A stretch of DNA of 64,000 nt from Lumbricus terrestris (Eukaryota; Annelida; Clitellata; Crassiclitellata; Lumbricidae). This document shows positions 22,095 to 35,370 of the stretch, one piece after another. The DNA is taken from the NCBI GenBank assembly GCA_949752735.1, contig OX457036.1, positions 81,449,005-81,513,004 on the forward strand. The letters are read 5' to 3'. Each line of letters begins with the position of its first letter. The first letter of the stretch is position 1. Position numbers and translations under genes: made by a program. Below the pieces are notes generated by a model. It saw only the letters and a list, made by a program, of their open reading frames with translations. It was not told where the DNA came from and ran no database searches.

Positions 22095-24382
22095 GGACAA
22101 GCGCTCGACCAGAACATCATGGTCAACCGGATATACCCCGCAGTCGATCGAGTCGTGGGCTACGATCGACTTGGCTCGTGCGACGATCGACTCGATCGAC
22201 TTCGTCGACTCGCCGACCTTTCTACGACTCGATCGACTTGGCTCGTGCGACGATCGACTCGATCGACTTCGTCGACTCGCCGACCTTTCTACGACTCGAT
22301 CGACTTGGCTCGGCCGACGATCGACTCGATCGACTTCGTCGACTCGCCGACCTTTCTACGACTCGATCGACTTGGCTCGGCCGACGATCGACTCGACCGA
22401 CTTCGCGTCGACTTGACCTAGTTTTGTCTCTTGCTCACCATCTGCAGTTACATGATCTTAAAATGCAATTATACGATAGTAGATCTGTGTCATAAATCTG
22501 TGTGGCGTAACAATATGCCTAATTTCGTATTCTCAGTGAATTTATAGATTTGCACTGTAATCGTAGTGACGTCACAATAGGCCTCGTTTTAGGTTATGTA
22601 AATGGAACTCAATAATTATCACGGTAGATCTGTGCAATAATTGAAGCTAGTCACAACAGGCCTAGTTTATACTCTCAAAATATACTTCGATATTAACAGT
22701 TCATTATCCTAATCGAGGTTAGCCACAATAGGACTATTTCATTCTCAAAAATGAACTTCTTTAATAGTAGGTCTGTATCATGATCTAGGTGACGTCACAA
22801 TGGGCCTAGTTTTATATTCTCAAACTGAACGTATAATATTAGATTTGTATAATAATCGGAGCGATGTTGCATTTAAACAGCCCCAGTTTTGTATTATGAA
22901 AATAAAATAATATGACAGCAGATCTGTATCATAATCGAAATGACGCCACAATTATAGACCTAATTTCGTTTTTTCCACTGAACTTATTTAATAGTAGAAT
23001 TGTATTATAATAGAAGTGACGTGACTGACGTCATAAAAGGCCCCATTTTATATTCGCAAAACGAACGCAAAACGGTAGATCTGTATAATAATCAAAGTGA
23101 CGTCACAATAGACCTTGTTTATATTCTCAATATATGCACTTTTATAATAGTACATTTGTCTCATAATCGACGTTACGTCACACTAGACCTTGTTTATATT
23201 CTCAAAATGCACTTCCATAATAGGTCTGGTACATTTGTATCATAATCAATGTGACGTCACAATTGGCGCTGTTTTTTTAATTCTTGATGTGAACTTAATT
23301 ATAATATAATAGCAAAATTGCATCGTAATCAGAGTGACGTTACAATAGGCATAGGCCTAGTTCTGTATTCTCAACATTAATGAAATAATATGACGGCAGA
23401 TCTGTGTCCTGATCGAAGTGACGTCACAATAGGCCTAATTTCGTTTTCTCAGTGAACTTATTTAATTGTAGAATTGTATCATTATCGAAGTGACGTCATA
23501 AAGGTCTCCTTATATATTCTCAAAATGAACATCTACATGACTTGCATATACATGTGCAGGCATATAATAGTAGATCTGTATCATGCTCATTCAGGAGCGG
23601 ATCCAAGGAAGGGGCCAATCCGGCCATGCCCCACCCCATTCAGAGATTCGCATATGACGTGGTCCCTATTTCTCCATCAGGTTTCAAGAATTAAGCTGTA
23701 AATCAGCGCAACGGGAACAGGAAGGTGAGAAAGAAAGTAGGCCTAGCACATGACCAAAAAGTCATCAGATTTTAAAAAACCGGAGTCGCCACGGGTTTTT
23801 AGAAGTTTTTTGAGCGAAAGACTAAAAAAGATTCTTTCGGCGGAAGACCAAGAAAAAAAATTCGGTTCAAGACCACAAATTTTGTCCACCCCTTCCAAAA
23901 TTTCTGTTTTCGCCTCTGTATTCGTTCAACCCAAATCGAAAACGCACGTCTATTATAATAGTCAACTTTCACAGTTCCACTAACACGAAATCGACAGCTG
24001 CCAAAAGGTTCGTTAGCTGAACTTGTGTGCAAAAACTGTATAGGTCACTTTGAGACTTCAAGAAATAGTAGGCTAAGTAAAATATTTCTAAGTCGGGTCG
24101 AGTAGATGAAACACCGATCGACTCGACTTGCAAGTCGACGATTTTTCGATCGACTCGACTTGGCAAGACTCACGATCGACTCGACTTGCAAGTCGATCGA
24201 GTCGACGATTTTTCGATCGACTCGGCTTGGCAAGACTCACGATCGACTCGACTTGCAAGTCGATCGAGTCGACGATTTTTCGATCGACTCGACTTGGCCG
24301 AGTTAGGATCGACTCGATCGATCAACTCGATCGACTGCGGGGTATACAACCGGACCGTGATGTTCTGGTCGAGCGCTTGTCC
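22095..24382. mobile_element. Foldback-like repeat element, copy A, unclassified
   Basis: The ends are inverted copies of each other over about 58 bp (22,095-22,154 and 24,325-24,382; GGACAAGCGCTCGACCAGAA at one end, its complement at the other). They are followed by arrays of ATCGACTCGACTTGG-like words rich in TCGATCGA. The core (22,480-23,560) is about a dozen diverged units of roughly 85-95 bp, each with a word like ATCATAATCGAAGTGACGTCACAATAGGCCTA. Seven perfect TGACGTCA octamers lie at 22,567, 22,790, 23,026, 23,098, 23,252, 23,419 and 23,491. About 500 bp of unique sequence follows. No transposase frame is seen. It interrupts a LINE. Confidence 0.7.
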
Positions 24383-24905
24383 AGGACGTACGGCCGGGAT
24401 CCGCTCCAGTCGGTGCTTAATGCTGCGGCGAGGATAGTCTGCAAGTCTGCAATAGGAGAAAGTACGATCACGTCACGCCGCTCCTCCGTGACATCCTCCA
24501 CTGGCTGTCTGTTCCATCTCGCATCGAATTCAAGCTCTGTCTGCTCGTCTTCACTCTTCAAATCGCTTCACAGAGCTGCGCCCGAGTACCTACGCGATTG
24601 ATGCACAGAGACTCATTCCTCCGCGGCCGGGCTTCGGTTCAGATCATCTGAGAAGACCGATTTGCGTGTGCGAAGAATGAGAACCCGATTCGGCGATCAT
24701 GCTTTCTCGGCCGCTGGTCCTCGATGCTGGAACAGACTTCCTCTCGCTATCCGATCGGCCGGCTCTGTGGACTCTTTTAAATCCATGCTAAAAACATACT
24801 TGTTCGCTAGGGCTTATCCCGTGTAGCTGTTTTTGTAAGGCGCCCTTGTGACGGCATAGCTGTGTTACTGCGCCATATAAATAGTCGTAATGGATGGATG
24901 GATCC
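24383..24905 (+). pseudogene. LINE RT C-terminus and 3' end with ATGG tail
   Basis: The translation gives LQSVLNAAARIVC, then in shifted frames the LINE C-terminus (RTRFGDHAFSAAGPRCWNRLPLAIRS ... FKSMLKTYLFARAYPV), stopping at about 24,826. The 3' UTR ends GCGCCATATAAATAGTCGTA and a short (ATGG)n tail. It is the downstream part of the LINE at 21,735. Confidence 0.75.
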
Positions 24906-25899
24906 GATTTGACCAGGGAATATAACAACAGAGGCCGTTACCCTGGACAGAAATTTGCTCGGCATAATTATTACAGCACTTAAGAGCAAGGTACTGAACC
25001 AATTTTAAATCGTCGTAGTTATTATTAACTTTATACTACATAGATCCGGGAATAGTCCTGGGATTTGACTTAATAATTCATTGTTCAAATTCTTCAATTT
25101 ATGGTTCTCTGTTCCCTGCCTATACTCTGTAGTCTGTAGGCCTACCTGTGTTCTCTGATGAACAGCATGCAATGTTCTGTGATGCCGTTTGCCCTCGTAA
25201 TTTGTTCTCTTTTCCCTTATGTTCCCTTTGTAAAACCTTTGTTCCAGGGCTTATTCCAAGGAATTGTCTCGACTGCACATAAATCGACAAGGCGCGAACG
25301 CCGAGCAGGTTAGTGGTTTTGGAATGGGATGCGCCATCCACATTTTATCATTCTCTTTTGTGATTTCCACCATAGATTGAGTATTCGCATATTACGAATA
25401 TTAAGATTTTCAAATATTCACGACTATTAACGAATATCAAAACTCTCAACGAATAGGCTAGGCCTAATATTTTCGTAAATATCATGTTCATTAAAGAAAT
25501 TCTTTATTCTTAATGCTTATTTTGTTATTATGAAAATGTTTAAATTTTACTGAATGAATTGTACAAAATTATTGAGTTAGCCTTTTAATGCTGGTAATCA
25601 TGGTTGAATATTTTCAGATAGTCTATTCCCGGTTGTTTACAATTTTTGGAATTTGTTTTTTGTATACAGTAACTGTACCATTTAAGCTATTATTTTCATA
25701 AAAATTACTCATAATTTCTCTTCTCGTCCATTGCTCCAAAACATTAATTAGGATATTGTTGTGGTAACATTTTAAACTGCCCTCATAGCAAAATTACTCA
25801 TAATTTCAGTGATCAGAGACGTGGTTTAAGACTTCAAAAAATGACCCAACCCGGCCATTCTTTAAAAATATTTTAATTTGCACACTGCAGCTAAGGCCG
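24906..25899. other. AT-rich spacer between the inverted copies
   Basis: It includes ATTACGAATATTAA-type AT-rich stretches near 25,380-25,480. No gene is recognised. Confidence 0.5.
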
Positions 25900-27700
25900 A
25901 TTGATTTGCAAGTCGAGTCGATCGTGAGTCTTGCCAAGTCGAGTCGATCGAAAAATCGTCGACTCGATCGACTTGCAAGTCGAGTCGATCGTGAGTCTTG
26001 CCAAGTCGAGTCGATCGTTGTTTCATCTACTCGACTCGATTTAGAAATATTTTACTTAGACCTTCTATTTCTTGAAGTTTCAAAGTGGCCTACATGATAT
26101 AATGACGTAATTCAGTTTTTGCACACAAGTTCAGCTAACGAACCTTTTGGCAGCTGGCGATTTCGTGTTAGTGGAGCTGTGAAAGTTGACTATCTATAGA
26201 CGTACGTTTTCGATTTGAGTTGAACGAATATAGGGGTGGATAAAGAAATTTTTGAAGGTGGGTGGACAAAATTTGTGGTCTTGGGCCGAAAAACATTTTC
26301 ATTGGTCTTCCGCCGAAAGAATGTTTTTTAGTCTTTCACCCCAAAAACTTCTAAAAACCCGTGGCGACTACGGTTATTTAAAATCTGATGACTTTATTAC
26401 TCATGCGCTAGGCCTACTTTTTCTCTCTCACATCCCTGTTCCCGTTGCGTTGATTTACAGCTTCTTGAAACCTGATGTAGGGAGGGAACAATATTAAGTC
26501 ATATGCGAATCTCTGAAGAAGATGGGGCATGGGCGGATTGGCCCTTCCTTGGATCCGCTCCTGAATGAGCATGATACAGATTTAGGCTACTATTATATGC
26601 CTGTATGCAAGTCATGTAGATGCTAATTTTGAGAATATAAAACGGGACCTTCTATGACGTCACTTCTATTATGATACAATTCTACAATTCAATAAGTTCA
26701 CTGAGAAAACAAAATTAGGCCTATTGTGACGTCACTTCGATCAGGACACAGATTAGCTGTCATAATATTTCATTAATGTTGAGAATACAGAACTATGCCT
26801 ATTGTAACGTCACTCTTATTATTATTCAATTTTACTTTTATATTATAAGTTCACCTCGAGAATTAAAAAAAGCGCCTATTGTGACGTCACATTGATTATG
26901 ATACAAATGTAATAGGCCCATTATGAAAGTGCATTTTGAGAATATAAACAAAGTTTATTGTGACGTCACCTCGATTATTATACAGATCTACTAGTATATT
27001 ATGTTCATTTTGCTTTCATGACGTCGTCACGTCACTTCTATTATAATACAATTCTACTATTAAATAAGTTCACTGAAAAAACGAAATTAGGTCTATTGTG
27101 GCGTCATTTCGATTATGATAGATCTACAGATCTGCTGTCATATTATTTCATTTTCATAAGACAAAACTGGGGCTGCTTAAATGCAACATCGCTCTGATTA
27201 TGATGCAAATCTATTATTATACTTCAGTTTGAGAATATAAAACTAGGCCCATTGTGACGTCACTTCGATCATGATACAGACCTACTATTAAAGAAGTTCA
27301 TTTTGGGAATGAAATAGGCCTAGTCCTATTGTAGCTAACTTCGATTATGACAATGATCTGTTATTATAGAGTACATTTTGAGAGTATAAACTAGGCCTAT
27401 TGTGACTAACTTCCATTATTACACAGATCTACCGTAATAATTATTGAGATTCATTTACATAATCTAAAACGAGGCCTATTGTCACTACAATTAGGCCTAC
27501 AGTGCAAATCTATAAATTCATTGAGAATACAAAATTAGACTTATTGTTACGGCACACAGATTTATGACACAGATCTACCATCATATAATTTCATTTTAAG
27601 ATCATATAACTGCATAGATAGTGAGCAAGAGACAAACCTAGGTCAAGTCGACGAAGTCGATCGAATCGATCGTCGGCCGAGTCAAGTCGATCGAGTCGTA
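25900..27700. mobile_element. Foldback-like repeat element, copy B, inverted relative to A
   Basis: This is the reverse complement of most of copy A: TCGA-rich ends (25,906-26,040 and 27,640-27,700), the same unique segment (26,090-26,580, including GGATCCGCTCCTGAATGAGC), and the same repeat core with perfect TGACGTCA at 26,655, 26,727, 26,882, 26,961 and 27,255. It lacks the LINE-like outer arms of copy A, so its ends better show the element's own limits. The copies are diverged by substitutions and small indels. Confidence 0.7.
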
Positions 27701-28045
27701 CGAATTAGCCTACCTGATACAATCCCGAAAATCCTCACTAATAAGTTAGCTGGTCAACGGTCACCTGCGTTAGCTTTTAATAATCTTCGTTTATTGACAC
27801 TCAATCTGACAAACCGCAGAACGATTACATGTACAAGTTATACGAAATACGGCCTGCTTCGCACGACACGCAGTTCGGCTACAACAGGTTCGGTAACTTA
27901 ACACTAATGGCCTAAGTACTGGATCACTCCTGATTCGGCCAAGCCAGGAGTGGGAGGGGCTATCTTTTATTTTTAGCAGAACCCGAGTCAAGCAACACAA
28001 CAGCAAAGCGCCAATGGCAGCTAACAGAAAATTCAAATAAATTTT

Positions 28046-28129
28046 TGCCCCGTGTGAGGCTTGAACCCGGGTCCGCGCGGCTGACTCTCAGTTTAACGGC
28101 CAGCGCTCTCTCCACTGAGCTACGGGACC
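28046..28129 (-). tRNA. tRNA-like sequence, probably a pseudogene or SINE head
   Basis: On the minus strand an 84-nt segment has a perfect A box (TAGCTCAGTGG), a good B box (GGGTTCAAGCC) and an acceptor stem with about 6 of 7 pairs. The anticodon arm and T stem do not pair properly, and the loop would give a TTA-like anticodon, so a functional tRNA is unlikely. No LINE-type tail is visible. Confidence 0.5.
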
Positions 28130-28259
28130 CGCTTTAAAAAATCAGAATTGTCCGACCGACTACGTGTGATGATCACAACAATCGCCATGGAAGAACGCTT
28201 GCGCTATAATAATACTGCAGCAATTTTTGACCTCTGACCTTTAATTTTGTTGTTGACTG

Positions 28260-28277
28260 TTGAGTCACATATATATG
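28260..28277 (+). promoter_or_regulatory. Possible core promoter of the PIN-domain gene
   Basis: An AP-1-like TGAGTCA is followed closely by a TATATAT stretch, about 130 bp upstream of the start codon at 28,402. This rests on motif and position only. Confidence 0.25.
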
Positions 28278-28401
28278 AGGTCGTTGGTTGGTAAGCAGAC
28301 GATTGATGAGAAGAAATAAAACGCTTTTAGTAGTCGCTTTTTATTTTAATTTAAAGAAATAAATGGTATTTTAAGTCGATATATTCGATAATAACTGAAT
28401 G

Positions 28402-28437
28402 ATGGACGACGGATCATCGTCATCGAGTTCGTCCCAG
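28402..28437 (+). CDS. PIN-domain gene, coding exon 1
   Basis: ATG plus a Ser-rich dodecapeptide ending in CAG/GTAAAT. It ends in phase 0 and matches the phase of exon 2, which is open from its acceptor. The short Ser run continues the Ser/Asp composition of exon 2. This is the weakest exon of the model. Confidence 0.65.
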
Positions 28438-31400
28438 GTAAATGAATTTGAGAATAATTAATTCTCGAGGGGACAGGCAGCTATATAGCCTAGGGAAGTG
28501 TTTTGAATTTTGTGAAATTATCATTTATACAAACGTCCCCATTTTCGAACTGATGTCACTGTTCCAAAAATTGCTGGCATTGAATGGGTTTCCCATATTA
28601 AGATCCTTGGTGCAACACACTGAAGGGCGTAACTATAGGCTATAGTATGATCCGATCCTATAGTTTCGCCCTCTGAAGGAACCAGGTTTTTGTTGCATAG
28701 AGCCTAATCATATTAAGAACATAAGTATGCTGTAAAGAACAAAGCAGTCTCTTTGCATTACGTGTCTTGGTAGCATATGGGCTAACTGGCATCCTCTATT
28801 CGACGTAATTCGCTTTACCATTGTCGCACGAATGATTTACTCCTCTCCTGCTTGTTGGGAATTTGCTAATTTGAGCGAGCGTGAACGGCTTAATTCTGTG
28901 ATGCGAAAACTTAACAAGCTTGGTTTTTGGCCCTCCAGCTGCCCTATAGCATACTTTTGAAGAGTTATGCGTTAAAGTTGACCGCCCTCTATTTTCAACT
29001 GTTTTGGCTAACCCTGGGTATGTCATACATGATTTACTTCCTCAAGTTCATGAACCACAACACTGCGTCCAGGTTCACACAACCTCTCGTTCTGACATCC
29101 TCACAAGAAAAAGTTTCATTACTAGATTGCTTTACACTTATTAACATTTAGCATTTGCTTTACATTAATACTTTTCATGTATATTACTCTACTTTATTAT
29201 TACTTATATGTGTTAGATTGCATATTGCATAATTGTAAATGTCCCATTGTGCGCTTGCAAATGGAGTAATAAAGGCTCTACTTACTTACTAACCCACATA
29301 CCTAATTTGCAAACTTATCTTAGAACTTATTATTTTAAAAACTTTCTAACCATAGTCATACAAGATATTCAGCTTTGTTGAATTGATCTTAGACAGCAAC
29401 AGGTTTGCTTTGTGTGGTGGTATTGACCGTATTGTCACAGCTGAAACATAGGCCTATTTGGTGTATGGTTCCTTAAAGATAGTCTATATAGTAAGTCCTA
29501 TGGAAATTAAGTAGGTTATGATAGCTCCATTGCAACACTCAAACATTTCAATTAAATGATTAATTTATCCTAGATGACGTTCATGAAGTACCCAATTTAC
29601 AACTATTTGAAAACATATGTTCGCTTGTCGAAAAGAACGGATGACCCATTTTGAGGATGCGGTTACATTTAGCACTTGTGTCCTATGAATATTAATTTTT
29701 TCAGTTATTTTTGTGTGTGCTGTCTGCCTTGGTTCTTTGTTTTTCTTTTCTCAGAATAAACTCATTTGATTGATAGAATAAAATAAATATCCTATGAACT
29801 AATCATCCTTTTAGTTAAAGTTTTGCTTCTGTCATCCTGGCCCTGGTTCTGTGCAAAATTCAACTTGAACCAACATCATGTTAGTTCTTTGTTGTTTCAA
29901 TCCAATTTAGTAACAAGTGTGATGCAAGTTGTTTTGGTGGGGTCTGCCTTTTGTATCCCATAACATAATTTGGGTACTGCATTTTATGATGCCTACGCCT
30001 GAAGCTACTTATATAAACAAATAAACTAAATACAATAAATTTTGAAAGTACTTAAGAGGCTCGGGCATTTCTTTTCGGCCCCAGTGTAGCGATTTTAATT
30101 GAATTGGCCCTTAACTCAATCGACTAATACCTTGTAAAAGTGGATTAGTGGCACTATAGACACCTGTACTTGATATCCTTTGTTAGTTCAGTTTTCCTAT
30201 TCAGAAAAAGTAGTGACTTTCAACAAATATTCTCTTCTTAATCATGTTTACCTCTTCTTCTTAATACATACCATCAAAACAGGAATCAAGCGATGATCAT
30301 GGGGGAACAACCCTCGGGACAGACGATCAATCTGAATCTCACAATGTAGAAGAGGTTTCTACGACGGGCGAATCCCAAGATAGCATGTCAGAATTTCAAA
30401 ACCCGTATCATCCTGACCCTGCTACAGACAGCGACGAAGAGCTTCAAGATGTCCCTCAACCATTTCATTACGATGAAGATGGAAGCGGAGCTACAGCAAG
30501 CTCATCAGAAATGGAACATCACCAGATTGACAAAAAACAACCGGCTCATATTCCATCCAAGAAATCTAACAAACGCAAGAAACGATCTAAGGGCAAAGGT
30601 AAGCATGCACAGAGCAGCAAAAGGCAAAAGGTCAATATGTCTGCTGATGAATCTGGAAGTGCAGCAACTGCTGAAAAGCCAGCTGATGGCAAGTTGCCAA
30701 GTACCTCACATTCACACAAGCATTGGCTTGTAAAGAATCAAGCAGACACTACAACAATTCAAAAACAGATGAACAACGTTCGACTAGTTCAAGTACATGG
30801 CTTACAAATACCGGACATGACGCAAATGAATCACATTGTCTTCTGGGACACTGATAATTTTCCAACTTTCTTCTCCGCCCTTCCTTCAAACTTACCAGAA
30901 AAGACTTTTGTTTGGGCATTTAAAGGAGTAAACAATCTCTGGAAGCCACCATTATCGTAAGATGTTTGTCTGTTACTACCAGTATCTTACACTGCTAATT
31001 GAGTCTAGAATGTGGAAACAAATAGTATGCTCTGCCAGTATTAAAATCACAGCTTAAAGAGGACTTCACCTTACTTGTCAAATTTTTAAAACAATGTATC
31101 GTGTATGTGTACTTATATGGAGGAAGCATAATATAGCACCTATTAATGTAATCCTTAAGAGTTCTGTGATAATTTGCACTGCCTTTTAGAGAGCACCTTG
31201 GTGGGCTTTCTGTAGATGTCCAGCTATAAAATACACAAGATGTCATGTGATCTAATTTTGTACTGATAATATAGTGTGATGGACCTGCAGACACAGCCTT
31301 GATCGTTTTGATAGTTGAAGTTATTCACTACGTTCATGTGATGTAATCATGCCTATTCATTTTTAATATTTGCATGTTTATCAGAAAATGCACATTCACT

Positions 31401-32752
31401 TCTCCACATTTTGCTTAACGAGAGTAAAAAAATAGTAACTCTTAGGCTACTAGTAGACACCAAAAGAAGTGTTAACTTATGTGTCTTTATTTTCAAAATC
31501 ATATTATTTAATTGAACCGGCTAGTTTGTTCAACTTATTTGGTAACTCTTTTTGTCTTAACAGTTGTGCCATCTACCAGGACGCAGTCGCCCGTGGCCTC
31601 GTCCATCACCAGCAGGACAGTGGACCAACGAAAAATGCCGCTGATTTCTCTATCTGTGTGATGGTAAGTTTTCACTTGTCTTTCATGCCTTTTATAGCAG
31701 AATATTATTATTCTTGTATTGCTGTTCATATGTACAAAAATTAGCTACAACATACTGTTAATTCTTGAGATTCTTTGTGACACATGTCAATGTTCAGTGT
31801 TTCTCAGTGTGCATTAATAACTGAGCTACATCAGGTAGTTCACATTTGTCAGACGACATTGAAAGCAGATGGAGAACAGCAGATATTGTTCTTTGAGCAA
31901 ACCCCAAGAAACACCAATTTCACTTGCTAACCTTTGGCTCATAAGGGTGATTTTGTTGGCTCATGAGGGTGATTTTGTTGGCTCATGAGGGTGAGATAAG
32001 GGCTTCTACGAAGTGGAGAGAATCTTCAAGGGAATCTGCTTGACAGTAAAATATAATCACTTGAAGCCGAATTCACTGGACTATGCAGGACTATGTTGGT
32101 ACAACAGAAATGTTCAGAAAAACTCTTGTCAAGGCAAAGATCTGCCAATCTATGTTGATAAACAGCTAACTTGCAAAACAGCAATTCACATTCCGGACAA
32201 CATACAATATTTAATGTCTGTAACTATGCATAAAGAAAGATAGACTTATATGCAGAATAGAGATTCAGAACTGTTGAATACATGAATCACAGAGACAGAT
32301 AATCAAACTGCATCACAAGATAATAAACATTCATTGCTGACTCTTGCAAGTGCAGATCTACATGTGTATTTAGGGCAGAAGGGTTAACAGGTTCACAGTC
32401 ATGAGTTAAGTAAGTCACTGAATTGATTTAACTATTTCGTGTACTTTGTGACCAATTCTATTCGAAAAGTCTCAAAACTGTTTCCTGGCTACGCCTCTAT
32501 AGATCAACAATTGTTCTTTCCTTTTGTTCTTTGGTTTAGTAATTAGTACTTGTGTCAAACTTGTTGTTTCAGGCAGGAGTGGTTCACTTGCTGCTCTCGG
32601 ATTCTGTGCCCTTCTCGATAGTTTCGAATGATAAGGGCTTCAAGGAAGTTGAACGAATATTCGAAGGAACGCCACGGACAGTCGTATTGATAGATCCGTA
32701 TGGCAGAGATAAACAGGAACTTTTTACGATGCTTGACAGCATGACCGAATGA
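28402..32752 (+). CDS. PIN/NYN-like domain nuclear protein, 4 exons, 329 aa
   Basis: Exons 28,402-28,437, 30,283-30,956, 31,564-31,663 and 32,573-32,752 join in phase with consensus GT-AG introns (donors GTAAAT, GTAAGA, GTAAGT) and end at TGA. Residues 1-100 are acidic and Ser-rich. At 105-128 a basic Lys/Arg cluster looks like a nuclear localisation signal. From about 196 comes a PIN/NYN-type fold with the expected acidic positions: IVFWDTDNF (D201, D203), KNAADFSICVM (D264) and SIVSNDKGF (D290). This pattern resembles the PIN-like domain at the C-terminus of ZNF451-type proteins, but no zinc fingers are present here. A role in RNA cleavage or binding is inferred. Intron 1 hosts a LINE fragment. 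Confidence 0.8.
28690..29291 (+). mobile_element. LINE 3' fragment in intron 1, (CTTA)n-tailed
   Basis: The translation shows a Jockey/CR1-type C-terminus: IVARMIYSSPACWEFANLSE, then RLNSVMRKLNKLGF, a frameshift near 28,930, then VLANPGYVIHDLLP and ILTRKSFITRLLYTY. The 3' UTR ends GCAAATGGAGTAATAAAGGC and a CTTA tail. A second copy of the same 3' end is at 60,330-60,537. Confidence 0.75.
30283..30956 (+). CDS. PIN-domain gene, exon 2
   Basis: Follows AAAACAG and ends at TC/GTAAGA (phase 2). It encodes residues 13-236: acidic N-terminus, basic NLS-like cluster, and the start of the PIN-like domain including the first aspartates. The stop at 30,958 in the unspliced frame is removed by the splice. 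Confidence 0.85.
31564..31663 (+). CDS. PIN-domain gene, exon 3
   Basis: 100 bp between TTAACAG and GTAAGT. It completes Ser237 and encodes residues 238-270 with the NAADF motif (D264). It ends in phase 0. Confidence 0.85.
32573..32752 (+). CDS. PIN-domain gene, last coding exon
   Basis: Follows TGTTTCAG and encodes residues 271-329 with the SNDKGF motif (D290) and a closing TVVLIDPYG strand, then TGA. It starts in phase 0, matching exon 3. Confidence 0.85.
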   Translation, partial: AGVVHLLLSDSVPFSIVSNDKGFKEVERIFEGTPRTVVLIDPYGRDKQELFTMLDSMTE

Positions 32753-34337
<1,585 letters not shown>

Positions 34338-34340
34338 ATG

Positions 34341-35370
34341 TAGTATCGCAGTGGTCGGTCGTAACTTGTAGAACTGTGAAACTGGTGCAGACCAAGCCCG
34401 TACTTTTAGCCAGCTTTGCGTGTTATCTAGTAACGCATTCAGTCGTGGTAACTGTTGAAATTGTCCGTGCAGCCACTTCTATTGGTCCTTCGCTTGCTGG
34501 TTATGCAGTTTACATTTACAGATTTTGTTACTTGCGTAAATTAATTTGGCAAATTTTTTTAAAGACTTTTGGTTGTTAATCCTAGAAGAATAAATTCTGG
34601 TCTCCACTTTTGTTAATTTGTTTGTAGGATGAATTGCAAGCCTCAGTAACATAAGGTTGAAGTTGTTAAAAAATGATAGTATCGCAGTGGTCCATCCTAA
34701 CTTGCGCTTTACGTGGAACTGTGAAACTGGTGCAGACCAAGCCCGTACTTTTAGCCAGCTTTGCGTGTTATCTAGTATGCATTCAGTCCGTGGTGACTGT
34801 TGAAATTGTCTGTGCAGCCACTTCTATTGGTCCTTATCTTGCTGGTTATGCAGTTTACATTTGAATATTTTGTTACTTGCAAGCGTAAATTACTACGGCA
34901 AATATTGTTTAAAGACTTTTGGTTGTTAATCCTAGAAGAATTCTGGTCTCCACTTTTTTTAATTTGTTTGTAGGATGAATTGCAAGCATCAGTAACATAA
35001 GGTTGAAGTTGTTAAAAAATGATAGTATCGCAGTGGTCCATCCTAACTTGCGCTTTACGTGGAACTGTGAAACTGGTGCAGACCAAGCCCGTACTTTTAG
35101 CCAGCTTTGCGTGTTATCTAGTATGCATTCAGTCCGTTGTGACTGTTGAAATTGTCTGTGCAGCCACTTCATTGGTCCTTATCTTGCTGGTTATGCAGTT
35201 TACATTTGAATATTTTGTTACTTGCAAGTGTAAATTACTATGGTAAATATTGTTTAAAGACTTTTGGTTGTTAAGCCTAGAAGAATAAATTCTGGTCTGC
35301 ACTTTTTAAAAAAATTTTTAGGATGAATTGCAAGCATCAGTAACATAAGGTTAAAGTTGTCAAAAAATTA
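34341..35370. repeat. Triplicated 336-346 bp unit over the LC8 3' region
   Basis: Three head-to-tail units start at 34,341, 34,677 and 35,023, each with TAGTATCGCAGTGGTC, GTGAAACTGGTGCAGACC and CAAGCATCAGTAACATAAGG-type words. Unit 1 begins four bases after the LC8 stop codon. Units 2 and 3 resemble each other more than unit 1. AATAAA is present in units 1 and 3 but deleted in unit 2 (GAAGAATTCTGG). Confidence 0.9.

Noticed and set aside
22021..22495. Three overlapping Arg/Ser/Asp/Leu-rich frames resembling a repeat protein
   Set aside because: All arise from the TCGATCGACTTGG tandem sequence; only the first roughly 23 codons of one are a genuine LINE RT remnant.
22480..23560. Regularly spaced repeats that could suggest a CRISPR array
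   Set aside because: Units are diverged, lack constant repeats with unique spacers and lie in a eukaryotic transposon-like element.
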